Source: Litoreibacter janthinus (lineage in GTDB: Bacteria > Pseudomonadota > Alphaproteobacteria > Rhodobacterales > Rhodobacteraceae). From it: a stretch of 64,000 bases of DNA. The translations under genes were made by a program, and so were the position numbers. A model generated the notes under the pieces. It saw only the letters and a program-made list of their open reading frames with translations. It did not search any database and was not told where the DNA came from. The stretch is from assembly GCF_900111945.1 (NCBI RefSeq), contig NZ_FOYO01000001.1:2363751-2427750 (forward strand), given 5' to 3'. Each line of letters begins with the position of its first letter. Position 1 is the first letter of the stretch. This document shows positions 8,540 through 16,026 of the stretch, one piece after another.

Positions 8540-9126
8540 CAGGACGCCTCAAACTGAAGTGAAACTGCGCGCTCCCGAGGGGATAGCGTGACGGGGGAAC
8601 ACAGCATTTCGCTAAAAGCGCAGACGCGGGGGTCGGTTTCATAATAACTCCCCCAAGTGTCAGAATTTTCCAGCTTCGACGCTTCTGCTTCCGCCAGTTC
8701 TATATATGAAAGCCCGGTCCGTTTCAGCAGCCGTCGCAGTGGTTTCGTCGCGGTGAAGACGCCACATGTCATGCCGTGAAGGCGCCCCCAACGGATCATC
8801 GTATCAAGCAAAGGCAAAACTGGAAAAGGGGTAAGGGAGGCAAGAGAGACGACTTCCATGATCTGCGCCTCTGGCGTTTCAAGTCCGACAGTCGTCAAAA
8901 GAGCGGTGCTCAAGTCTGTTTGAAGATAGCGGTCCGAAAAGAACCCATCTTTCGCGGTTCTAATTCCAGCCGCGCAAAGGATTTGTCCATCCGGGCGCTT
9001 TGCCGACACAAGAAGCGGTGCGAAGTCTGATACCACTGCGCCGTAAACAGTCCCGTAGACCTCTCGGATATGAGACTGCACCCGCACATAGCCCGGGTCC
9101 TTTGCCTCTAGGAACTCAATCTGCAT
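8539..9126 (-). CDS. Thermostable-hemolysin-family protein (GNAT-like)
   Basis: 195-residue protein with the pattern of the T_hemolysin family: a central IMEVVSLAS strand, FTATKPLRRLLKRTGL, and a WGSYYETDPRVC C-terminus. The family name comes from Vibrio delta-VPH, but its fold relationship is to GNAT-type acyltransferases. Next to an acyl-activating ligase, an acyltransferase role is more plausible than lysis (inference). I chose ATG 9126 rather than ATG 9165: GAGG lies 6 nt before 9126, while 9165 has no clear ribosome-binding site and falls inside a leader hairpin. First gene of the biosynthetic operon. Confidence 0.85.
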   Translation of the reverse strand: MQIEFLEAKDPGYVRVQSHIREVYGTVYGAVVSDFAPLLVSAKRPDGQILCAAGIRTAKDGFFSDRYLQTDLSTALLTTVGLETPEAQIMEVVSLASLTPFPVLPLLDTMIRWGRLHGMTCGVFTATKPLRRLLKRTGLSYIELAEAEASKLENSDTWGSYYETDPRVCAFSEMLCSPVTLSPRERAVSLQFEAS

Positions 9127-9136
9127 GTTCGACCTC

Positions 9137-9168
9137 AAGATGCTTTCAACTTTTGTTTGAAGCATCTT
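9137..9168 (-). promoter_or_regulatory. Leader hairpin before the GNAT-like gene
   Basis: AAGATGCTT and AAGCATCTT form a 9-bp stem, extendable by CAA/TTG across a one-base bulge to leave a 7-nt loop. Read on the minus strand, the 3' foot of the hairpin touches the GAGG ribosome-binding site (9133-9136). It could tune translation of the operon or be a dyad operator. Confidence 0.55.
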
Positions 9169-9179
9169 TGCGTGCCAGT

Positions 9180-9197
9180 CTTACAGCAGACTTACAA
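9180..9197 (-). promoter_or_regulatory. Tandem CTTACA box, predicted response-regulator site
   Basis: CTTACAG (9180-9186) and CTTACAA (9191-9197) on the plus strand, i.e. TGTAAG repeats on the transcribed minus strand, have an 11-bp period. That spacing is the normal footprint of an OmpR/PhoB-type dimer. The box is in the 110-bp gap between the kinase stop and the GNAT-like gene, 53 nt before ATG 9126. The same box occurs before the other operon at 11933-11950. Confidence 0.6.
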
Positions 9198-9236
9198 AAC
9201 CGGACCGATATCAGAAAATTCAGTCACGAGGCTAGC

Positions 9237-10595
9237 TTAGCCATCAAAGCTAAAAGAAAAGGCACTGCCGCCGCCCTCGCGATCTGCGATGTCTACAACA
9301 GCACCATGCGATTTCGCAACGGACTTAACGATGGCGAGTCCAATGCCCGAGCCAGTGGAATTCGTGTTGGTTTGCGCCCCACGGTTAAACCGTTCAAACA
9401 GTAACGGCTTGAGGTCATCAGGAACACCGGGGCCTCGGTCAAGAACGCGAAAACCGGCTGGATTGGCTAGAACTTCAATTTCTATCTCGGATCCTACGGG
9501 GGCGTAGGCCAGTGCATTGCTGACAAGATTGGAAAGCGCGACAGTGAGCAGCCCGGAATGTCCCTTAACCGTCGCTTGGGCGGTCCCTGTGACTGAAAGG
9601 CTTCGACCCTGACCAAGGGCAGCCTGCACTGCGTCACTTGCCACGTCCACGGCGATGTCGTGCAAATCAACCTCCGAGAAACTGGATTTGATGGCGGCGT
9701 CAGCGCGCGCCAAATTAATTAACTGTCCGAACATCTGGTCAAGGCGCAGCACGTCTTGTTCCAGTGTTGCCTTTATGGTGGGGTCCGAGATGCGTTCAAC
9801 GCTTGAGCGCAATACAGCAATTGGGGTGCGAATCTCATGTGCGACGTTGGACGCGAAATCCCGTTGAGCTTGATATCCGTCTTCCAGCCGGTCGAATGCA
9901 GCGTTCACCGATTTGATAAGCGGAGCGATCTCAGTTGGAACCTGATCTGTTTTGAGCCGCTGATTTGCCGCTGCGGGGCCAATCCGTTCAGCTTGATCTG
10001 ACAGGTTCTGGATGGGGATCAGGGCCCGCTGCGTCGCGAGCAAGGCCGAGGCTAGAACAATGATCACGCCTAAGACGACCCAGCCGAGCTCTTCCTCAAT
10101 CTCATGAATGATTTCCTGAATGGCGGTTGCGTCTTCACCTTGAGGGTAGGTCGACACCAGTACGTAAACGTCACGTTCCTTCACCTTTGCCTTCAAGCCA
10201 ATGCCAACCCGAACCCCCGGAAGGCTGATGCGCATTGGTTGACCAAGCGCAATGGTGACGATCTGCGCCTGAATTGCCTCCGAGGTTTCGCCGCCGACGA
10301 CAACGGCACCTGAACCGTCGAAAACTGTATACCGGTAGGCTCCGTTAACGCCCTGAAATCGGAGCGCGTCCGGGTTTAGGCCGTAGAACGCGGCATCTGG
10401 GTCGATTTGCCCAATGACCTCTGTCGCCTCGTTCAGCAATGCAGCGTCTAAATTCTCTTCCAGATGCTCGTAGAATTCTTTGACCAAGATGATGCCAGCA
10501 ATAAGCAGGCACAACAGTAGCGCGATGATGACATTGACAATCAAGCCGCGGCGTAGCGACCGTTTGTTCCCGAAAACGGAGGTGATCACATTCAT
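9237..10595 (-). CDS. Sensor histidine kinase (QseC/PmrB-like)
   Basis: 452-residue inner-membrane kinase. A first helix lies at about 18-38, a periplasmic sensor region of about 130 residues follows, a second helix is at about 171-188, then HAMP. The phospho-acceptor is H253 in HEIRTP; the N-box has N360 (LSNLVSNAL), with DRGPGVP at 386-392 and TGSGIGL at 414-420. All catalytic boxes are intact. Its ATG overlaps the response-regulator stop (ATGA, 10592-10595). The periplasmic region has no motif that identifies the ligand; a product or precursor of the adjacent pathway is a reasonable suspicion. Confidence 0.95.
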   Translation of the reverse strand: MNVITSVFGNKRSLRRGLIVNVIIALLLCLLIAGIILVKEFYEHLEENLDAALLNEATEVIGQIDPDAAFYGLNPDALRFQGVNGAYRYTVFDGSGAVVVGGETSEAIQAQIVTIALGQPMRISLPGVRVGIGLKAKVKERDVYVLVSTYPQGEDATAIQEIIHEIEEELGWVVLGVIIVLASALLATQRALIPIQNLSDQAERIGPAAANQRLKTDQVPTEIAPLIKSVNAAFDRLEDGYQAQRDFASNVAHEIRTPIAVLRSSVERISDPTIKATLEQDVLRLDQMFGQLINLARADAAIKSSFSEVDLHDIAVDVASDAVQAALGQGRSLSVTGTAQATVKGHSGLLTVALSNLVSNALAYAPVGSEIEIEVLANPAGFRVLDRGPGVPDDLKPLLFERFNRGAQTNTNSTGSGIGLAIVKSVAKSHGAVVDIADREGGGSAFSFSFDG

Positions 10596-11269
10596 TCCGG
10601 TAAGGCCTGTAGGACATACCCAATTCCACGCAAGTTATGGATCGCGACTGTCGCCCCCATGTCGATGAGCTTCTTGCGCAGGCGATGGGTCAGAACTTCG
10701 ATTGCATTCGGCGTTGGCGGTTCATCAAAGCTGTAGAGCGCGTTTTCGATGGCGTCTTTGGACACGACCCGCTCTGCGCGACGTAAAAGCAATTCGAGCA
10801 GGGCCAGTTCTCGCTTTGTGAACCGGCGTGCGTCGCCGTTTATGCTCACTGTACGGTCCGTTGTCTCGAACGTGATGTTGCCCAAGAACAGCCGAATACC
10901 AAGTGCGCCACCTTGGCGTCGCAGAAGCGCGTTGATGCGAGCGACCAGTTCTGACACTGCGAAAGGCTTGATCAGGTAATCGTCCGAACCAGTATTCAGG
11001 CCCTTAATCCGGTCATCCAGCGCGTCACGTGCGGTGCAGATGATAACAGGGGTTTGCGGTGCCGCACTTTTGAGGTCTGGCAACACGCTCAGCCCATCAC
11101 GGTCCGGCAGGCCAAGGTCCAGCACTGTTGCGTCATAGTCGAAGCTCTTGATCGCGTGAAGCGCATCCTCGGCCGTGTGGACCGTATCGACGACAAACCC
11201 TGCATCCTGCAAACTGGCACTCGTGTTGAGCGCCAGTCTTTCATTATCCTCTACGTATAATATCCGCAT
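10592..11269 (-). CDS. OmpR-family response regulator
   Basis: 225-residue regulator. Receiver domain at 1-115 with acidic residues E7/D8, phospho-acceptor D51 (VLDLGLPD) and K101 (LIKPF); winged-helix DNA-binding domain at about 130-222 with RFTKRELALLELL and a C-terminal NLRGIGYVL. This is the QseB/PmrA type. It begins 13 bp after the stop of the DUF6134-like gene and is translationally coupled to the kinase, so the three form one operon. The tandem CTTACA boxes at 9180 and 11933 are the natural candidates for its binding sites, implying autoregulation. Confidence 0.95.
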   Translation of the reverse strand: MRILYVEDNERLALNTSASLQDAGFVVDTVHTAEDALHAIKSFDYDATVLDLGLPDRDGLSVLPDLKSAAPQTPVIICTARDALDDRIKGLNTGSDDYLIKPFAVSELVARINALLRRQGGALGIRLFLGNITFETTDRTVSINGDARRFTKRELALLELLLRRAERVVSKDAIENALYSFDEPPTPNAIEVLTHRLRKKLIDMGATVAIHNLRGIGYVLQALPE

Positions 11270-11282
11270 CCGACGGTATGCC

Positions 11283-11877
11283 CTATTTGCGGATGTACGT
11301 CACGGTTGACCCATCCTCAGCCTTGAACGCGACGCGCGCAAGATTGCCATTGTTATCATACCATAAATCGCGTTCCAAGCCGCCGGAGAGGTGGTAATGA
11401 TGCGCAGTCACATTGCCTTTTTTTTGTAGTGACACGCTCTGTTCCCAAGTCGGCCACGCGAACACTCATTATCGTCCCGTCGATTGTATTCATGAGTTTG
11501 CCTGTTTTGACGATATCGTCATTCCAAAGACTGGCGGGCAACGCGCCCTTGCCTGAAGTGCTCAACTTTTGAGGTTTGCCATCGTCGTTGGTGGCGGAGT
11601 TCAGCTTTTGCAACTTGCCGCCTTTCCACTGTTCGAGGCTGTCATGTTTGAAACTGTAGGCCGTTGTGCGGATCAATGGCGCTTTGACCACGACGTCAGT
11701 CGACACCTTTACAGTAAACGCATTCTGGTTGCCGGAGAATTGGTAGCTGTGGTCTCCGATATCTTTGCCCTTACGCACCACATCAAACTTGAGGTTGCCA
11801 TCGCTGGGAAGAGTGAGCGCACTGACAGGCATTGCCAATGCTAGGGCTAGGCCAGTGGCCAATCCAAATAGACGCAT
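11283..11877 (-). pseudogene. DUF6134-like exported protein, frameshifted
   Basis: The intact protein would have about 197 residues: a signal peptide (MRLFGLATGLALALAMPVSA), then FDVVRKGKDIGDHSY and a WKGGKLQKL segment typical of DUF6134-like secreted proteins. The reading frame breaks in a run of eight A residues (plus strand T8 at 11418-11425). The expected continuation TTKKGNVTAHHYHL needs seven. As read, the protein ends early at 173 residues with an unrelated tail; the displaced C-terminus stays open to a TAA at 11283-11285. ATG 11877 has GGAG upstream, and the CTTACA box lies before it. The cause may be a real mutation, slippage, or a sequencing error. Confidence 0.75.
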
Positions 11878-11932
11878 TCTCTTAACTCCGATCCTATTTT
11901 GACTGAGATTGATCGTGTCTTGGATCGATTGC

Positions 11933-11950
11933 CTTACAAGAGCCTTACAG
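11933..11950 (-). promoter_or_regulatory. Tandem CTTACA box upstream of the DUF6134-RR-HK operon
   Basis: CTTACAA (11933-11939) and CTTACAG (11944-11950) with an 11-bp period, 55 nt before ATG 11877. Sequence, period and distance to the start nearly match the box at 9180-9197. Predicted binding site of the adjacent OmpR-type regulator (autoregulation). Confidence 0.6.
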
Positions 11951-11985
11951 AATGCCATGACCTACTCGTGAACACATGACAGCAC

Positions 11986-12012
11986 AAAAAAACCGCCCAA
12001 AAACAGGGGCGG
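11986..12012 (-). terminator. Intrinsic terminator after the DUF882 gene
   Basis: On the minus strand CCGCCC-N8-GGGCGG (11993-12012) is followed by seven T (11986-11992). It ends the DUF882 transcript and insulates the downstream two-component operon. Confidence 0.85.
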
Positions 12013-12043
12013 CTTCGATAAATTCGTTTTAGATACGTGTGTC

Positions 12044-12613
12044 TTATCGGCCCCAAGTCCGGATAGGGCCGCAATCCATGTGAACGAAGTTCGAGCTGGA
12101 ATATCTCCCCACTCCACCCGCCGAGCAGGAGGACGCCGCGCGCGAAATCTGGCCAACAGAGCGTGAGGAAAGGCGAAGATCGGCAGCTTGACCCTTCATA
12201 TGGAGCGAATTCTTAGCAACGCCGCGCGAGCGCGACCGGAGCATCGCGTTTGTTTTTGGCGAACGATAGCCGGACAACAGCATGTAGGGCTCATTCACAC
12301 CCATCAGGTTGTGCGCGGCAGTCATGATGTCGATTGTGCGAGTGTCCATCTGGATCGAAGAATCCTGACGCCAGTCACGCATGAAAAAGTTTACTTCTTT
12401 CAGGGACTCTTTGATGTATTCGCCTTCGATCCAGTAGATCATATCGATCTTTTCGCCGGTGCGGCCAGAATACATTTTGATGCGGCGGACGTCGCCGGCA
12501 CCTTTCAGAAATCCGAATGCTTTGGAGTACACAGGGGCCGCTGTGAGGGTGGTTGCTGCAAAAGCGCCCAAGAGTGCGCGCCGCGTGATCAATGCGGATT
12601 TATTATCGCTCAT
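12044..12613 (-). CDS. DUF882 / M15-like peptidase family protein, Tat-exported
   Basis: 189-residue YcbK-like (DUF882) protein. The N-terminus ITRRALLGAFAATTL is a twin-arginine signal. The conserved core SGYRSPKTNAML, HMKGQAADLR and FVHMDCGP supplies the His/Asp/His set of the M15 metallopeptidase fold, so it is probably a periplasmic peptidoglycan hydrolase or binder. It diverges from the L,D-transpeptidase gene across about 330 bp, suggesting linked cell-wall functions. A strong terminator follows it. Confidence 0.9.
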   Translation of the reverse strand: MSDNKSALITRRALLGAFAATTLTAAPVYSKAFGFLKGAGDVRRIKMYSGRTGEKIDMIYWIEGEYIKESLKEVNFFMRDWRQDSSIQMDTRTIDIMTAAHNLMGVNEPYMLLSGYRSPKTNAMLRSRSRGVAKNSLHMKGQAADLRLSSRSVGQISRAASSCSAGGVGRYSSSNFVHMDCGPIRTWGR

Positions 12614-12940
12614 GGTATGATGCCTGTCCCGTATTCAATAGACCGCTGCCACGGCCTTCGTCTTTTTTGATCCCCAGATGGGGATGCTATGCCACAACTT
12701 GATTCTATTACCAAGTACACTCTGAAAGAGAGGCGTTAATAAGGTGAAAATAGGCGAAATTTTGCGCATTTCACCTTGAGCTGGATCAAACTCCAAACGC
12801 TATATGCTGTGTGTGAACGGTGACCTAATCGCAACGTGGCGAAAAAAAGGCGTGGTTTCTTTAGGAAAGTGAATGGACTCTCCGCCAGCGGTGAAATGTA
12901 TGCTGACGCAATTGTTCAGTTGAGTTTGAGGTATGCTGCT
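12614..12940 (+). promoter_or_regulatory. Divergent regulatory region between DUF882 and L,D-transpeptidase genes
   Basis: 327 bp without a convincing gene. It must hold both promoters. It contains a 9-bp inverted repeat (12741-12777) and, to its right, a TATATG hexamer at 12801-12806 that could be a -10 for the rightward gene; the best -35 (TTGAGC, 12776-12781) is 19 bp away, longer than ideal. Nothing else stands out. Confidence 0.4.
12741..12777. repeat. Inverted repeat AAGGTGAAA-N19-TTTCACCTT
   Basis: Two perfect 9-bp arms (12741-12749 and 12769-12777) are separated by an A/T-rich 19-bp spacer. The centre-to-centre distance is 28 bp. This could be an operator for a dimeric regulator of the flanking cell-wall genes or a weak hairpin. 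No regulator is encoded alongside. Confidence 0.5.
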
Positions 12941-14551
12941 ATGACCCGATCGCCCACCCGTCGTTTGACGCTTAAAATGATGGCCGCCGGTGCGGCCAGC
13001 TTCGTGCTGCCAAATTTTGGGGCAGGGCAGGCAAATGCGGCGGTCACAGCGCTCAAGCAATCGATAGCAGAGGCGGCAGCGCGTGACGAAGCACTGAGCG
13101 CGTTCTATCGCGAACGGAACTATAAGCCTGTCTTCGTGGGCAATGGGGACGGTCGCCGGCGTGGCGCTTTGCTGAAGGCGTTGGCTTCTTCTGGCGATCA
13201 TGGGTTGCCAACGAAAGCCTACGATGCTGACGGCTTGAAGGCCGCAATGAAGGCAGCAAGAACGCCAAGCGATCAGGGCCGTGTCGAAGTGCAGGCCGCG
13301 CAACGCTTTCTGGATTATGCCGACCACATGCGCTCTGGCGTTCTGAACCCGCGAAGCGTTGACAGCTCGTTGGTCATGGACGTCCCGCGCTACGACCGCG
13401 CCTCTACAATTGACGCGTTCTCTAAATCGAACCCTGCAGCATTTCTGAAGAAAATGGCCCCGCGGAAAGCGGAATATGTCCGCCTTCAGAAAGAGAAAAT
13501 GAACCTTGAAAAGCTTTTGGGTAAAGGCGGTTGGGGCGAAAAGATTCAAGCAAAATCCCTGAAGCCCGGCCAGTCGGGCGGGGCTGTAGTGCAATTGCGT
13601 AATCGCATGATCCGCATGGGGTATATGCGTAAATCAGCATCGCAAACCTATGATGCCGCGATCCAATCTGCTGTGCAGCAGTTTCAGGTCAACCATGGCT
13701 TGGCGCCAGATGGTGTGGCCGGAGCGTCGACCATCGCGCAAATTAACACGGATGTTCAGGAACGGCTACAGCAGGTGCTGGTCGCAATGGAGCGCCAGCG
13801 CTGGAACTCCCGCCCAACCGAAAAAAAGCACGTCTGGGTCAATATCCCAGACTTCCACGTCGACATCATGAACAATGGCAAATCCACTTTCCGTTCGCGG
13901 GTCGTGGTCGGCAAGAACACCAGCGACCGCCGCACGCCGGAATTTTCCGACACGATGGAATTTATGGTCATTAACCCGAGCTGGTATGTTCCGCGCTCGA
14001 TCGTGACCAAAGAGTATTTGCCGCTGCTCAAACGGAACAAGGGTGCTGCCGGTCAGTTGCAGATCATTGGGTCGAACGGTAGGCCGGTAAACCGCGCGAA
14101 CATCAACTTCGCCCAGTACAATGAGCGGAATTTCCCGTATTCGATGAAGCAGCCTCCGTCCAAGGGGAACGCTTTGGGCTTGGTGAAGTTCATGTTCCCG
14201 AACAAGTACAATATCTACTTGCATGATACGCCGTCGAAATCGCTGTTCGGCCGTGAATCGCGCGCCTTTAGCCATGGTTGCGTCAGAGTGCACAAGCCGT
14301 TTGATTTCGCCTATGCGCTTCTGGCAAACCAGGAAAAGGATCCCGAAGGGTTCTTCCAAGGCGTATTGCGCACCAAGCAGGAGCGCCGCGTTGACCTGCG
14401 AGAGCCGCTGCCCGTCCATATCGTCTATTATACGGCATGGGTGGATGCGAAGGGCCGCGCACACTATCGCGATGACGTTTATAACCGCGACGCGCGGATT
14501 TTTGCGGGCCTCAGCCGTGCCGGGGTTTCACTACGCTCGGTTGCAAGCTAA
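12941..14551 (+). CDS. L,D-transpeptidase (YcbB-like)
   Basis: 536-residue periplasmic enzyme forming 3-3 peptidoglycan cross-links or anchoring proteins to the wall. From the chosen start (MTRSPTRRLTLKMMAAG) it carries a twin-arginine-like signal, a helical scaffold domain, a peptidoglycan-binding repeat (VVQLRNRMIRMGY...AVQQFQVNHGL...DGVAG) and the YkuD catalytic domain with AFSHGCVRV, whose cysteine is the nucleophile. GAGG lies about 9 nt before ATG 12941; in-frame starts at 12836 and 12896 would put 15-35 polar residues before the signal. A terminator follows directly. Confidence 0.93.
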   Translation: MTRSPTRRLTLKMMAAGAASFVLPNFGAGQANAAVTALKQSIAEAAARDEALSAFYRERNYKPVFVGNGDGRRRGALLKALASSGDHGLPTKAYDADGLKAAMKAARTPSDQGRVEVQAAQRFLDYADHMRSGVLNPRSVDSSLVMDVPRYDRASTIDAFSKSNPAAFLKKMAPRKAEYVRLQKEKMNLEKLLGKGGWGEKIQAKSLKPGQSGGAVVQLRNRMIRMGYMRKSASQTYDAAIQSAVQQFQVNHGLAPDGVAGASTIAQINTDVQERLQQVLVAMERQRWNSRPTEKKHVWVNIPDFHVDIMNNGKSTFRSRVVVGKNTSDRRTPEFSDTMEFMVINPSWYVPRSIVTKEYLPLLKRNKGAAGQLQIIGSNGRPVNRANINFAQYNERNFPYSMKQPPSKGNALGLVKFMFPNKYNIYLHDTPSKSLFGRESRAFSHGCVRVHKPFDFAYALLANQEKDPEGFFQGVLRTKQERRVDLREPLPVHIVYYTAWVDAKGRAHYRDDVYNRDARIFAGLSRAGVSLRSVAS

Positions 14552-14573
14552 ACCTCTTCGAACAGGTTCAGCA

Positions 14574-14610
14574 GGCACGTTGCGGGCGAACCGCAGCGTG
14601 CCTTTTCTTT
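14574..14610 (+). terminator. Intrinsic terminator after the L,D-transpeptidase gene
   Basis: A 12-bp stem (GGCACGTTGCGG / CCGCAGCGTGCC, one T-G pair) with a GCGAA loop is followed by TTTTCTTTT. Only 13 bp separate the T-tract from the lpxD ATG, so lpxD depends on readthrough or on a promoter overlapping this hairpin. Confidence 0.85.
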
Positions 14611-14623
14611 TGCGGAGCATACC

Positions 14624-15688
14624 ATGACGGACTTCACCCTGACCCAGATTGCGACCGCACTTGGGGCGACTCTCGAAGGTGACGGTGATTTGCGCGTGAC
14701 CGGCGCGTCAGAGCCTTCAACAGCAAAGCCGGATCAACTGGCACTGGCGATGGACCCCAAATACGGCGACGGGCTTTCCGAAGGCCGCGCGCGAGCTGCG
14801 ATCTTGTGGCAAGGCGCCGACTGGAAGTCGCTCGGGTTGAAAGCGGCTATCTTCGTGCCGCGCCCGCGTTATGCGATGTCCGGTCTGACGACCCTCATGG
14901 ACCCTGGTCCCGATATTGAGCTTGGGATTCACCCGACGGCGATTGTTCACCCTACTGCAAGCATCGGTGAAGGATGCGCCATTGGTCCATTCGTGGTAGT
15001 CGGCCGTGATGTGAAGATCGGGACGTGCGCACGGATTGCATCCCATGTCTCCATCGCTGAAGGATCAGCTTTGGGTGACAATGCATTGATTTTACAAGGT
15101 GTTCGCATCGGGGCGCGAGTTCAGATCGGCGATAATTTCATCGCACAGCCGGGGTGTGTCATCGGCTCGGACGGGTTTTCCTTTGTGACCCCAGAGAAAA
15201 GCGGCGTCGAAAATGTGCGCCAGTCCCTCGGTGATCAGGGCGAAGCGGCACAGCAAAGCTGGACACGCATCCACTCGCTGGGCGGCGTTCGCATTGGCAA
15301 TGATGTCGAGATCGGTGCCAACAGCGCGATCGACCGCGGCACCATTCGCGATACCTCCATCGGCAACGGAACAAAGCTCGATAACCTCGTTCATATTGGA
15401 CACAACGTCCAAATCGGGGACGATTGTCTGCTCTGTGGTCAAGTCGGCGTTGCGGGCTCGTCTCGCATCGGCAATCGCGTCGTGATGGCGGGGCAATGCG
15501 GTGTGAACGACAACATCTTTGTCGGTGACGATGTGATCGCGGGCGGGGCCTCTAAGATCTTCACCAATGCGCCTGCAGGTCGCGTGTTGCTTGGCTATCC
15601 GGCAGTGAAAATGGAGTCCCATATCGAGATGCAAAAATCCCTTCGCCGTCTGCCACGATTCATGAAGTCTTTGAAACAAGACAAATAG
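14624..15688 (+). CDS. lpxD: LpxD, UDP-3-O-acylglucosamine N-acyltransferase
   Basis: 354-residue lipid A enzyme that transfers an acyl chain from ACP to the 2-amino group of UDP-3-O-acyl-glucosamine. An N-terminal uridine-binding domain (about 1-100) precedes a long left-handed beta-helix of hexapeptide repeats (IGEGCAIGPFVVVG, VHIGHNVQIGDDCLLCGQVGVAGS), with the catalytic histidine in the LVHIGHNV segment. GGAG precedes the ATG. Unlike most genomes, lpxD is not with fabZ-lpxA-lpxB (49-52 kb here) but with an acyl carrier protein and a ketosynthase. Confidence 0.96.
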   Translation: MTDFTLTQIATALGATLEGDGDLRVTGASEPSTAKPDQLALAMDPKYGDGLSEGRARAAILWQGADWKSLGLKAAIFVPRPRYAMSGLTTLMDPGPDIELGIHPTAIVHPTASIGEGCAIGPFVVVGRDVKIGTCARIASHVSIAEGSALGDNALILQGVRIGARVQIGDNFIAQPGCVIGSDGFSFVTPEKSGVENVRQSLGDQGEAAQQSWTRIHSLGGVRIGNDVEIGANSAIDRGTIRDTSIGNGTKLDNLVHIGHNVQIGDDCLLCGQVGVAGSSRIGNRVVMAGQCGVNDNIFVGDDVIAGGASKIFTNAPAGRVLLGYPAVKMESHIEMQKSLRRLPRFMKSLKQDK

Positions 15689-15753
15689 ATTGTAGCAATA
15701 GGCGGCCCGAATGCTTAAATCTCCGGCAACGCGATAAAGACTGGGGTAGTCGT

Positions 15754-16020
15754 ATGGCCGAAAGCGTCAAAGATCAGGTGATCGCCATCATTGCAGAGCA
15801 AGCCGTGCTGGAAGTGGACGACGTCAAGCTGGACTCCACGCTAGAGGACTTGGGCATCGACAGCCTTGGACTGGTCGAAAGCATCTTCGCAATTGAAGAG
15901 GCGTTTGATATTTCCGTTCCCTTTAACGCGAATGATCCGACGTCGAGTGAGTTCGATATTTCAAGCGTGGCCTCCATCATCGGAGCCGTCGAAGGCCTTG
16001 TGTCGGAGCAGAAGGGCTAG
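15754..16020 (+). CDS. Dedicated acyl carrier protein
   Basis: 88-residue acidic four-helix carrier. The phosphopantetheine site is S37 in LGIDSLGLVES. Sequence differs from housekeeping AcpP (no DSLDTVELV motif), which suggests a specialised carrier. It lies 65 bp after lpxD and 6 bp before a ketosynthase gene, so it may carry the acyl chain made for LpxD or for another lipid. Confidence 0.92.
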   Translation: MAESVKDQVIAIIAEQAVLEVDDVKLDSTLEDLGIDSLGLVESIFAIEEAFDISVPFNANDPTSSEFDISSVASIIGAVEGLVSEQKG

Positions 16021-16026
16021 TCGGAT

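Noticed and set aside
8539..9126. Literal haemolysin or toxin reading of the T_hemolysin-family gene
   Set aside because: The family name is historical. There is no signal peptide, and the neighbours are metabolic enzymes; an acyltransferase-like role fits better.
12800..13594. A 264-codon minus-strand frame opposite the L,D-transpeptidase
   Set aside because: Antisense shadow; the plus-strand product has a complete signal, repeat and catalytic domain.
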